From contig JAAZEM010000188.1 in NCBI GenBank assembly GCA_012512265.1, positions 1 through 64,000 on the forward strand: a DNA stretch of 64,000 bases. The letters are read 5' to 3'. The stretch comes from Armatimonadota bacterium (GTDB lineage Bacteria; Armatimonadota; JAAZEB01). A program made the translations under genes and the position numbers. Numbering within the stretch: the stretch's first letter is position 1; each line of letters begins with the position of its first letter. Positions 8,581 through 16,624 of this stretch are shown here, one piece after another. The notes below the pieces were generated by a model. That model saw only the letters and a program-made list of their open reading frames with translations, made no database searches and had not been told where the DNA came from.

Positions 8581-9009
8581 ATGCGGCGTAAGAGACGGTG
8601 GCGTGCTCTTTATACCCTGCTCCTCCTGGTGGGGGGGAGCGGTGCATTGGCCCACTTCTTCCTCGCGGCCCGGCCGGTGCAGGCAGGCGATATCCGGCGA
8701 GACCCGCAGGCGTTTGCTGGGCGGCATGTGACGGTGACCGGTACTGTTCTGGGGAGCGCGTCGCTGGGAGGGGCGCTGATGAGCGCCTTCGGGGGCGGCG
8801 CCGGCTTTTTCCTCCTCGACGACGGCTCCGGGCAGATCGGCGTCACGGTTACCGGTCTCCCGCCGGCCAAGGGGAAGCGAGTGCGCGTGCGGGGGAGGGT
8901 CGAGATCCTGGCCTCGCTCAGCCTTCCGGATTCGTGGACCAAGGTGTTTGGCGGCGCGGGGGAGCTGTCGGCGGTGGTGGTGAGAGCGGAGGAGCTGAGC
9001 GTCGAGTAG
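8581..9009 (+). CDS. Membrane-anchored OB-fold protein
   Basis: This 142-residue protein starts with a basic N-terminus and one hydrophobic segment (about 9-27), a signal anchor or signal peptide. The rest, from about residue 32, has the pattern of a small OB-fold: FAGRHVTVTGTVLG, then FFLLDDGSGQIGVTVTG, then KGKRVRVRGRVEI. Such domains bind nucleic acid, haem or ligands; here the domain would be outside the cytoplasm. ATG 8581 is chosen because GGGAGG ends 5 nt upstream; an in-frame GTG at 8575 overlaps that site. It follows addBA, but the repeat between them argues against strict co-transcription. Function unknown. Confidence 0.65.
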   Translation: MRRKRRWRALYTLLLLVGGSGALAHFFLAARPVQAGDIRRDPQAFAGRHVTVTGTVLGSASLGGALMSAFGGGAGFFLLDDGSGQIGVTVTGLPPAKGKRVRVRGRVEILASLSLPDSWTKVFGGAGELSAVVVRAEELSVE

Positions 9010-9336
9010 CAAGCCGGGCGAATTGCGTGGAAGCCCTGCAAGGAGAACGGGCCAGGGTGGCGAAACCAGATTCTAGGTGATGTAGGAGCACCTCTTCGCG
9101 TGAAGAGGTGCGAGCGCGTTTTGGCCTGGCCGGAAGGCCAGGGCCATGCTGATAGAGTGTGGAGACCCGCCAGGGGGACTGGCGAGGTATCTTGGGGGAA
9201 TGCCTGTGAGTGGGCGGTCTGCATCCGGTGCGGGCTGCAGGATTCCCATGGCAGCCCGCCGCTCGAGGGCCGGCTGGGCATCTTGGCCTGGCCGCCGCGC
9301 GCGGCCGACAGAGTGGCATTCGCGAGGAGGGGTTGA
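9010..9336. other. 327-bp intergenic stretch with two hairpins
   Basis: No gene is visible. It holds a strong hairpin at 9088-9111 (listed separately) and a second one, CTGGCC-GGAA-GGCCAG, near 9126-9142. The end carries GGAGG just before the next start codon. I see no convincing promoter. Confidence 0.5.
9088..9122 (+). terminator. Intrinsic terminator after the addBA cluster
   Basis: A perfect 10-bp stem (GCACCTCTTC / GAAGAGGTGC) with a 4-nt loop GCGT is followed within 7 nt by TTTT (9119-9122). It lies 79 bp after the OB-fold gene stop and would end transcription from addBA. Confidence 0.6.
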
Positions 9337-10458
9337 ATGATCATGCTGTCCGCGTTTAGCGGCAGTTCAGACCGGCAGCCGGACAACCGCAGGGTGGCTT
9401 TGCTCAAGAGTCTGACCACTAATAATCGCTTCTATCTCCTGGTCGACCCCGATAGCGGCCTGAAAAACGCCGATACTATAGAACGCTTTCCCGAGGAATC
9501 GGTGCTTGGGATTGCCTACCCTTGCCTCGAGGACGGACTCAACGACTTCGCGATCATCCGCTCGACCTTCGAAACGCTCGACCAGTTTCCCGATGATGAG
9601 GAGCTGCGCACCGAGCTGATGGAGATCATCGCTGACGCCCAGCGTAAACTCGTCCTGCGCCTCGAGGAGTTGCGCGACCGGATCAGCGATGGCCAGGCCC
9701 ATTTTCTGGGCACCGACCTGGAGGAGTTCAAGGGCCATATCGTCAACCTGGCGACCAAGGGAGTGCCTCGCAAGACCCTGGACAGCATGATGAAGCTGGA
9801 CATCTTCGAGACGGTTGCCAGCACCGAGGCCCTCCTCAAGGGCGACTTTGCTCCAGAGTTCGTCTACATCTACGAGCCCCTGCCAGAGAATCCCCTGGAT
9901 GAGCTTCTGCAGATGCCGCCGCGCCCGTTTATCGGGCGGATCTTCGACGATGTCCTCAAGAGCGTGCTCGCCGAAGAGAACTATGGCGACCGCCATATCT
10001 TCGACCGGAACGTCTTCCAGAAGTTCGTCGCCCTGATGTTCGTGAACTACGCTACGACGGACCCGGTCTTCTACGGCACCAACAAGGCGGATTACGGCGT
10101 ATCTGCCGATAAGGATATGGACCAAACGCCCCTCTATGTGGCGGTTGGCAAAGCCTTGCGCCTGCTGGAGCGGCAGCGCCAGCAAGAGTTGCAGGGGCAG
10201 GGAGAGAGCCCCCAGGAGGCTCCCAGCGCGGCTGCGGATGCGCCCGAGCTTTCTCCCACGGACCAGCTGGTTCTGGCCCGGCTGCTCCCCATCTGCGACA
10301 CCGCCCGGATACTGGTGACGCTCGATAATGGCCGGGCGCGTGAGTGTGGCGAGTACATTTTGCGCGAGGTGCATCACCTCTTCACCGATCTGCAGGAGAT
10401 AGGCGTGATGTCGTCTGGCGCGCCTAGCCCCGTGGAGCAGGATTATCGCGACGAGTGA
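9337..10458 (+). CDS. Protein of unknown function, 373 residues
   Basis: I do not recognise this protein. It has no signal peptide or membrane segment and looks cytoplasmic, mixed alpha/beta at the start (NNRFYLLVDPDSGLKN, about 29-44) and then strongly helical and charged. A Gln/Glu/Pro/Ala-rich linker (about residues 283-305) separates a C-terminal helical part. Third codon positions are normal for this genome, and GGAGGGG lies 6 nt before the ATG at 9337, so it is clearly a real gene. The next gene, a membrane peptidase, follows on the same strand, so co-transcription is possible. A regulator or scaffold role would be guesswork. Confidence 0.7.
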   Translation: MIMLSAFSGSSDRQPDNRRVALLKSLTTNNRFYLLVDPDSGLKNADTIERFPEESVLGIAYPCLEDGLNDFAIIRSTFETLDQFPDDEELRTELMEIIADAQRKLVLRLEELRDRISDGQAHFLGTDLEEFKGHIVNLATKGVPRKTLDSMMKLDIFETVASTEALLKGDFAPEFVYIYEPLPENPLDELLQMPPRPFIGRIFDDVLKSVLAEENYGDRHIFDRNVFQKFVALMFVNYATTDPVFYGTNKADYGVSADKDMDQTPLYVAVGKALRLLERQRQQELQGQGESPQEAPSAAADAPELSPTDQLVLARLLPICDTARILVTLDNGRARECGEYILREVHHLFTDLQEIGVMSSGAPSPVEQDYRDE

Positions 10459-10609
10459 CCGAGAGCCCAGAGCCGCGGGCGTCGGCCGCGCGGCTTTGGG
10501 CGGGATGGTTTTCGCCGTGCACTCTCGGAGAGGGCGGCGCCGTGGTAGCTCCACCGCGTCTCCCGTTGCAGCAGGATGGCCACGAAGGAGCAGCGCAAGG
10601 CCGGTCGGC

Positions 10610-11629
10610 GTGCTGCGCCAGCTGCGGCTCCGGGCTCGCCGGAGAGGAGCGACACTCTCGCCGCCGCATTCCACGCGCCGTGTCAGCACCTCGCTGTGGG
10701 TTCTCTGCCTCCTCCTTCTCCTTGCCGCAGGCCTGCCCGGCGTTGCGCAGCCCGGATCCGGCGATACCCCGGAAGCGTGGCTGATCCTCCGCGAGCCAGG
10801 TCTCGAACTCCTCTACCAGACTGGTCACGAGAGCGTGGCCCGGCGCGCGGCCCGCGCGGCCACGGCCGCTATCCGGCGGATCTCTTCCGAGTTGGGGAGC
10901 GAGCCGGACCAGCCGCTCATGCTCGTCATTCACCCGACGCACCAGGCGTTCGCGCGGGCCGTAGGCTCGCGCCGCGGGCAGATGATCGTGGGGATCGCGT
11001 CTGGCGAGCGGGCGGTGGCGCACATCGATGGGAGCGGCGCGCTCGCCGATCTCGACGAGGTGATCGCGCACGAGGTGGCCCACCTGCTCCTCGCGCAGGC
11101 CGTGGGCGGCGCGCGCGTCCCCCGGTGGTTTGACGAGGGCTACGCGGAGCACGCCTGCGGCAGTCTCGAGTGGGCCTCGCGGGAGCTACTCGCGGATCAC
11201 CTGGAGATGGGCCGCCTGGCTTCCCTGGACGAGCTTTCGGATAGCTTCCCGCGCGATGGGCAGGCTGCCGCCGTGGCGTATGCCCAGAGCCACGCCCTGG
11301 TGGCTTACCTTCTGCGCGAGGCGCCCGCCGGCGCGCTCCCGGAGCTGGCCCGGCGCCTGCGCGCGGGCGAGAAGTTCGAGAACGCGGTGATCGCCGCGAC
11401 CGGGAGGTCCGTTTCCGCCTGGGACGAGGCGTGGCGGCGCGATTTTCACGGGCCCTCGCGCTGGTACCCGTGGATCGCCTTTCTGGCCGGCGCCAGCGGG
11501 ATCGCGATGTCGGTGCTCTGCCTTCTGGCCTACCGGGCGATCCGGCGGCGCATCGAGGCCCTGGATGAGGAAGATGAGTATGACCGACCTATCTCGATTC
11601 GGCGTGCGCGGCGATGGCGTCGCCGATGA
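10610..11629 (+). CDS. Membrane-anchored MA-clan metallopeptidase
   Basis: This is a zinc peptidase of the MA-like (gluzincin) type. HEVAH (about 154-158) gives the two zinc His and catalytic Glu, and WFDEGYAEH about 18 residues later supplies the third ligand (Glu about 176). A hydrophobic segment near the N-terminus (LWVLCLLLLLAAGL) is a signal peptide or anchor. A second near the C-terminus (WIAFLAGASGIAMSVLCLLA) leaves a short Arg-rich cytoplasmic tail. The catalytic domain would face the periplasm. The start is uncertain: the frame is open from 10496, but GTG 10610 gives a more sensible N-terminus. The end overlaps the start of the beta-helix gene by 50 bp. Confidence 0.75.
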   Translation: MLRQLRLRARRRGATLSPPHSTRRVSTSLWVLCLLLLLAAGLPGVAQPGSGDTPEAWLILREPGLELLYQTGHESVARRAARAATAAIRRISSELGSEPDQPLMLVIHPTHQAFARAVGSRRGQMIVGIASGERAVAHIDGSGALADLDEVIAHEVAHLLLAQAVGGARVPRWFDEGYAEHACGSLEWASRELLADHLEMGRLASLDELSDSFPRDGQAAAVAYAQSHALVAYLLREAPAGALPELARRLRAGEKFENAVIAATGRSVSAWDEAWRRDFHGPSRWYPWIAFLAGASGIAMSVLCLLAYRAIRRRIEALDEEDEYDRPISIRRARRWRRR

Positions 11630-12860
11630 CACTGCGGCGCTGCAGCGCGCCCTTGATGAGACCGCGGGCGAGCTACGCCTGACGCCCGGCATCTACCGGC
11701 TGACGCGCCCCCTGGAGGTGCGCCTCGACCAGGGGCGCAGAGCGATCAGCGGCTCCGGAGCTACCGCCCGCCTGCTGATGGCCGGGCCTGGCCCGGCGGT
11801 GCGCCTCACCGGCACGCACCGCGGAAGCGCCGCGCCCGAGCAGACTGCCGGGGAAGTTGCTGATAGTCAGCGGATGCCGGTGCTTTTCGACCTGGAGATC
11901 GCCGGCGAGCATCCCGAGGCGGATGGCGTGGAGATCGCCTATGCCTGGCAGCCGACGCTGAGCCGCGTGCAGGTGCAGCGCTGCCGGCATGGGATTCATG
12001 TGGTCGCGAACAACCGGAACGTTCTGATCAGCGATTGCCACATCTACCACAACGCCGGCGCCGGGGTCTTCCTCGATGAGGTGGGGCTGCACCAGATCAA
12101 CATCATCGGCTCGCACATCAGCTACAACCGGTGCGGTGGCATCAAGGTGTGGCGGAGCGAGATCCGCAACCTGCAGATCACCGGCAACGATATCGAGTAC
12201 AACTTCGACCGCGACGCGGACGTCTCCGCCGACATCTGGATCGAGACGGGCACGAGCAGCGTGCGCGAGGTGACCATCGCGAGCAACACCATTCAAGCGG
12301 TTCCCACCCCTGGCGGGTCGAACATCCGCGTGATTGGCCACAGCGCCGAAGTGGGGCACAAGGCGGGCATGATCAGCATCGCCGGGAATATCATCAGCAG
12401 CCAGGAGACGAACGTCTATCTCCAGTGGGCGCGCGGCATCACCTTCACTGGAAACACCTTCTTCAACGGGCAGCGGCACTCTATCCACGCCCGCCAGTCC
12501 ACCCACCTCCTCGTCGGCTCCTGCGTCTTCGACCACAACCCTGACTACCCGCGCGACGCGCAGGATGGCCTGCTGTTCGAGGAGTGCGAGGGCGTGACCC
12601 TAACCGGCCTCCACCTGGTCGATCTCCTCGCCGGCTCGCCGGAACGCGGAGGCGCCATCGAGCTGCGCGCCTGCCGGGGGGTCTCCATCACCGACTGCCA
12701 GATTCTGAACCCGGCCCATCGCGGCATTGCCCTGGAGAGGTGTGATCGCGTCCTCGTCGCCAACTGCCTCATCGCCGACACCCGGGCACAGCCCAGCATG
12801 GTGGAGGCGATCCGCGACGAGGGGAGCACCCGCGCCTGCTTCACCGGCAACCTTTCGTAG
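11580..12860 (+). CDS. Right-handed beta-helix (pectate-lyase-like) protein
   Basis: This 426-residue protein starts with FGVRGDGVADDTAALQRAL, the hallmark of the pectate-lyase/phage-tailspike N-terminal segment, and continues in beta-helix coils rich in Asn and Ile (for example VLISDCHIYHNAGAGVFLDE). Proteins of this fold cleave or bind polysaccharides. No signal peptide is visible, which is odd for an extracellular lyase. Three in-frame ATGs compete (11565, 11574, 11580); 11580 is preferred because GAGGAAG ends 6 nt upstream. The start lies inside the preceding peptidase gene, pointing to translational coupling. Exact substrate unknown. Confidence 0.75.
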   Translation: MTDLSRFGVRGDGVADDTAALQRALDETAGELRLTPGIYRLTRPLEVRLDQGRRAISGSGATARLLMAGPGPAVRLTGTHRGSAAPEQTAGEVADSQRMPVLFDLEIAGEHPEADGVEIAYAWQPTLSRVQVQRCRHGIHVVANNRNVLISDCHIYHNAGAGVFLDEVGLHQINIIGSHISYNRCGGIKVWRSEIRNLQITGNDIEYNFDRDADVSADIWIETGTSSVREVTIASNTIQAVPTPGGSNIRVIGHSAEVGHKAGMISIAGNIISSQETNVYLQWARGITFTGNTFFNGQRHSIHARQSTHLLVGSCVFDHNPDYPRDAQDGLLFEECEGVTLTGLHLVDLLAGSPERGGAIELRACRGVSITDCQILNPAHRGIALERCDRVLVANCLIADTRAQPSMVEAIRDEGSTRACFTGNLS

Positions 12861-12865
12861 CCGGG

Positions 12866-14101
12866 TCAGGGCACCGACAACAGCTCTCCCGCCTCGCCGA
12901 ACCGGAGCGGCGTAGGCGTCTCGGCGATGCTCAGTCGCGGGTGGGCGCGTGCCTCCTCCAGGAGGGCGGGAGAGACGAGCATTCGCTCCAGGTGCGCCGT
13001 GTCACGAATGATAACGAGGCGCACCGTCTCGGGCGGGAAGCCTTTCAGCGCGGTGGCGATTGCCTCGCGGTCGGTGGGGAGGGCTACGGGGAGCTTGATC
13101 CCGGCGAAGAACCCGGAAGTGAGCCCGTTCGCGTAGGTGGCCTGCCAGTCGATCTGGTTGCGCAGGCGCATGGTGATGACGTCGGCCATGCCGACGCCGA
13201 TGGCGTTGCCGTGGCTTTCGGGCGTGAGGTCCAGGGCGACGATCCGGTCAATCCGGCGCTCGGGCGGGCCTCCTAGCCGGCGGTGCATGCCGATCACGTT
13301 GGGGTCCATGCCGGTGCCGGAGAGGTTTTTCCCCATCCAGCGCGTCACCAGGACGTGGATCGGGTCGAACGGGATCGATGGGAGAATCGAGCGCGCGAGC
13401 GCCAGCAACCGGCGGTCTGTCGCTTCAATGGCGCTGGGCGGCACCGCCTCGAGGACGCAAACCCGGTCGGCCGCGTTCTCGACGATTCCGATCCCGCCCA
13501 GGATGGGGAGACGCTCCAGGAGGACGCGCGCGGCTGGCACGATGCACTCCGGGAGGCCGCGCGCGTGGATCGTATCGGCGCCGCGCGGCCCTCCCAGGCC
13601 GATGGCGGCCATCTTCATCAGCCCGCTCCCGAGCTCGCCGGTGAGGATCGTGTGCGGCTTCACGCGGTTGATGAGGAGAACGCCATCCGCCTCACGAGCG
13701 AGCCGGTTGCAGAGCACGGGCAGGCCCTCCGGCGTTCGCCCGATCTCCACGGATTCCACGCAGGTGCGCACGGGGCAGCCCACGCTCTCCTCGGTGATCC
13801 CGTAGCCGCGCAGGACCTCCATCTGCCCGGCGGCGGTCGAGCCGCCGTGGCTGCCCATGGCGCCCAGGATGAACGGCCTACACCCGCGGGCGCGCGCGTA
13901 TTCCGCGGCGGCGCGCAGGACGTCCACGATCCGGTCAATCCCCCGGCTGCCGGCGGTGATCGCGACCTCGCCACCACGTGGCCAGGGGTGCGAGGTCGCG
14001 AGCCCCTCCAGCGCGGCGCGCGTAGCCCCCGCGACGTCGGCGATCTCGCGCGTGTCGAGGTGCTGGCGGACCTCCCACAGCTCCAGTTCGAGCCCCTCCA
14101 C
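12866..14101 (-). CDS. Lactate racemase-like (LarA N-domain, DUF2088) protein
   Basis: The protein resembles the N-terminal domain of the nickel-pincer lactate racemase family: AITAGSRGID, the GAMGSHGGS loop with its His, and NRVKPHT. At about 411 residues it is near full LarA length, but I cannot verify the pincer Lys and His positions, and family members act on various 2-hydroxyacids. The frame is open upstream to 14185, into the FAD gene; GTG 14101 is preferred because it follows GGTGGGGGGCG and gives a normal N-terminus. It is the last gene of a minus-strand set after an alpha/beta hydrolase and an FAD oxidoreductase, suggesting a shared pathway for a hydroxy- or sugar-acid. Confidence 0.7.
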   Translation of the reverse strand: MEGLELELWEVRQHLDTREIADVAGATRAALEGLATSHPWPRGGEVAITAGSRGIDRIVDVLRAAAEYARARGCRPFILGAMGSHGGSTAAGQMEVLRGYGITEESVGCPVRTCVESVEIGRTPEGLPVLCNRLAREADGVLLINRVKPHTILTGELGSGLMKMAAIGLGGPRGADTIHARGLPECIVPAARVLLERLPILGGIGIVENAADRVCVLEAVPPSAIEATDRRLLALARSILPSIPFDPIHVLVTRWMGKNLSGTGMDPNVIGMHRRLGGPPERRIDRIVALDLTPESHGNAIGVGMADVITMRLRNQIDWQATYANGLTSGFFAGIKLPVALPTDREAIATALKGFPPETVRLVIIRDTAHLERMLVSPALLEEARAHPRLSIAETPTPLRFGEAGELLSVP

Positions 14102-14171
14102 GCCGGCGCCCCCCACCGCCTGGGTGGGTGAGAACGTTGGGCCTGGGGCTTGCGCCCCGGCGGCCTGCGAC

Positions 14172-15374
14172 TTACAGCACTTCATCGATGTGCAGCGGGA
14201 TTCCCTTCTCGCGGAGCGCCTTCTGGATCGCGTCCACCGGCACTTCGCGGGGCACGGTGCCGTTTTGAATCGCGAGTGTGGCCGCGAGCCCGGCCACCTG
14301 CCCGGTGTGCGCCGCGGGCGGGATCACGCGCAGGACCTCCCAGGCGTCGCCCTCGCTGTCGATGCACCGTCCGGCCGCGAGGATGGCATCGCGCCCGCGC
14401 GGCACCAGGGTGCCGTACGGGATCTCCCAGATGGGGCCGGGCTTGCGCCAGTCCGGCGAGATTCCAATCGAGTCCTCAAACCGCTGGCCGTCCTGACCAT
14501 CCGAGAGCGTGGCCTGGCCCACGATTCGCCGGGTCCGGCGGAACTGCGCCATCGCCGGGAGGGTGATCGGGTAGAGGTTATGCCGGTCCTTCTCTCCACC
14601 TTCCGCGTGGAGCTTTGCGTAGTGCTCGCGGAGGAGGTGGTACGTCTCCTGGACGTAGGCGGTCACGTCTTTCCCGTCGGTGGCATCCCAGCGCCGGCGC
14701 TCCGGATCGATGCTGGCCTGCCCGGGCTGGCTGCGCAGGCGCACGCCGTCGAGCAGGGCAGAGGCATCGCCGGATTCGGCCACCTGGCGCGCCGTGGCGA
14801 GCGACGCCTGGAAGATCCAGATGCTGGTGAAGTTCTCGCCGTAGGCGCACTCGCACCCGGCGCGGTAGGCGACGTCGGCATCGCCCGTGGCGTCGATGAC
14901 GCACTTCGCGTAAACGGCGCCGCGCCCGCTCTTGTTCTCCACCTCAACGCCAACGACGCGGTTTCCATCCAGAATGGGGAGGCAGACAAGCGTGTCGAGC
15001 CACAGGTCGACCCCCGCCTTCATCAGGAGCTCGTCCAGGGCGAGGGTGAACGACGCGGAAGAGAAAGTGAGGCGGTAGCGATAGTGCTTGCCATCCACGG
15101 GCGACTGCCGCCACTGCGCGGGAACATCGCCCGGGCCGTAGCGCGCGCTCTCGTGGAGGAACTCCTCGGCCATACCGAAGAGGACCTGGCGGCCGTAGCC
15201 GTCGCAGAGCGGGAGGTAAATGTTGATCAGGCCGGTCGTCGCCAGGCCGCCCGTGAAGACCGTCTTCTCCAGAAGCGCCACTTTCAGGCCAGCGCGCGCC
15301 GCCTCCAGCGCGGCGGCGCACCCGGCCACGCCGGCGCCGGCGACTAGGAGATCGTAGCTCTTCTCGAACTCCAT
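14172..15374 (-). CDS. FAD-dependent oxidoreductase
   Basis: This is a 400-residue flavoprotein. The N-terminal dinucleotide fold reads LLVAGAGVAGCAAALEAARAG with LLEK closing the second strand. CVIDATGDADVAYRAGC and the C-terminal AILAAGRCIDSEGDAW are typical of the FAD-dependent oxidoreductase family (PF12831 type) often found near sugar-degradation genes. No signal peptide is visible. ATG 15374 is preferred over GTG 15383, which overlaps the GGAG motif. The hydrolase gene ends 42 bp upstream and the racemase-like gene follows after about 70 bp, so the three are likely one operon. Substrate unknown. Confidence 0.8.
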   Translation of the reverse strand: MEFEKSYDLLVAGAGVAGCAAALEAARAGLKVALLEKTVFTGGLATTGLINIYLPLCDGYGRQVLFGMAEEFLHESARYGPGDVPAQWRQSPVDGKHYRYRLTFSSASFTLALDELLMKAGVDLWLDTLVCLPILDGNRVVGVEVENKSGRGAVYAKCVIDATGDADVAYRAGCECAYGENFTSIWIFQASLATARQVAESGDASALLDGVRLRSQPGQASIDPERRRWDATDGKDVTAYVQETYHLLREHYAKLHAEGGEKDRHNLYPITLPAMAQFRRTRRIVGQATLSDGQDGQRFEDSIGISPDWRKPGPIWEIPYGTLVPRGRDAILAAGRCIDSEGDAWEVLRVIPPAAHTGQVAGLAATLAIQNGTVPREVPVDAIQKALREKGIPLHIDEVL

Positions 15375-15415
15375 TTGGCTCACACTCCAATCGCAACGTG
15401 CCCCTCGGGCGGGGT

Positions 15416-16414
15416 TTATTCCTCCGCCTCCTCAAACCAGATGGACGGCGGGCCCTGCGAGTAGTCGATGATGTAGCGCCCGCCAATTACGGGGTAGGTC
15501 ACCTGGCTGGCGCGCCCGAAGTCATCTGGGCCTGGGGTTTGCAGCGCGGCCTCTCCCTCCTCGCGCAGGTAACAATCGGCGAAACGTTCCACCACCCGGT
15601 CGCGATTGCCGACGGGATGACCGGTGGTCGTCACCGCCTCGCCATCCACGTGCCACGGCGTCAGGAAGTGCGCGTCCGGGCGGAAGCCGGCGGCGACCAT
15701 GTTGCGGAAGATGGTGATCTTGTGTATCGCAGGGCAGGAGGTGTCATCCAGGCCGTGGACGATCACCACCTTGTTCGCCGGATTCGCCGCGTACTGCAGC
15801 GCCAGGTGGCTCGGGTGACCGGGGTCGAGGAGCTCCTGGCGGGCGGGCGAGAGGTAAGCCGGGCTGTTGGGGTCGCGCGAGTAGCCGGCGTTCAGCTGGC
15901 TGCCGCATTCCCCGGTGCCATACGCGATGCCGTCGGTCAGCCCGGGCATGCCACAGATATCGACCACGCAGGCGAAGGTGTGGGGCGCGAACTTGTTCAC
16001 CATCAGGCTGACGTTTCCACCGCCGCTTCCGCCCATCGAGTAGCACCGCCTGGGGTTGAACTTCACCCCGGCATCCTGAAGCTGGCGTCGGATGTGGTAG
16101 AGGGCGCGCAGGCAATCGATCGCCTGCAGGTAGCCGTGGTCGTACGGCTTCTCTCCAGGGATAACCGGCTCGCCGCCGCCGCTTTGGAGGTAGTTGACGC
16201 TCACCGCGATGACGTTGTAGCGGTCGGCAAACCGCCGGCACCACGCCACGTAGTGGGGCTCGTTGTAGCGCCCGCCCCAGTTGTGGAGCACGAGCATCAG
16301 CCCCGTGTTGGCGCTGATTCCCGCCGCGGGAAGCTCCAGATGCATCTTCACCCTGCGCTCGCCCGGTTGAAAGGGCCACTCTTGCGCGATAAACTCCTGC
16401 TCGTTCTCCAGCAC
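15416..16414 (-). CDS. Alpha/beta-hydrolase (esterase/peptidase-like)
   Basis: This 332-residue protein has an alpha/beta-hydrolase layout. The strand LMLVLHNWGG holds the oxyanion-hole region, YSMGGSGGG carries the nucleophile Ser in a G-x-S-x-G-like elbow, VVIVHGLDDTSCP carries the acid, and TPWHVDG offers the His. No signal peptide is seen, so it may act in the cytoplasm on small esters or acylated sugars. The GTG start at 16414 follows AGGGAGAACGCGA. It is the first gene of a minus-strand trio. I cannot name the substrate. Confidence 0.7.
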   Translation of the reverse strand: MLENEQEFIAQEWPFQPGERRVKMHLELPAAGISANTGLMLVLHNWGGRYNEPHYVAWCRRFADRYNVIAVSVNYLQSGGGEPVIPGEKPYDHGYLQAIDCLRALYHIRRQLQDAGVKFNPRRCYSMGGSGGGNVSLMVNKFAPHTFACVVDICGMPGLTDGIAYGTGECGSQLNAGYSRDPNSPAYLSPARQELLDPGHPSHLALQYAANPANKVVIVHGLDDTSCPAIHKITIFRNMVAAGFRPDAHFLTPWHVDGEAVTTTGHPVGNRDRVVERFADCYLREEGEAALQTPGPDDFGRASQVTYPVIGGRYIIDYSQGPPSIWFEEAEE

Positions 16415-16624
16415 TCGCGTTCTCCCTGTCGGCGCCTGGTCGGCGTGCCATGCCTGGCGGCTCCTCTGCCGTCACCGAGATGCTTTCGCCGCTTTGGACG
16501 CGTAAACCTGCACGAGACCGGCCCGGCGCGTGGCCCTGCCGCGCCCGGCGCGCCCTGTTCTCCCTCGCCCGTGTGATCTTCCAGCCGAACGGGTATGATT
16601 ACAGCGGGGTAGAGGGAGAGGGAT

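Noticed and set aside
13857..15347. 496-codon open frame on the plus strand
   Set aside because: It is the reverse complement of the racemase-like and FAD genes, which have clear family motifs; long antisense frames are common at this G+C.
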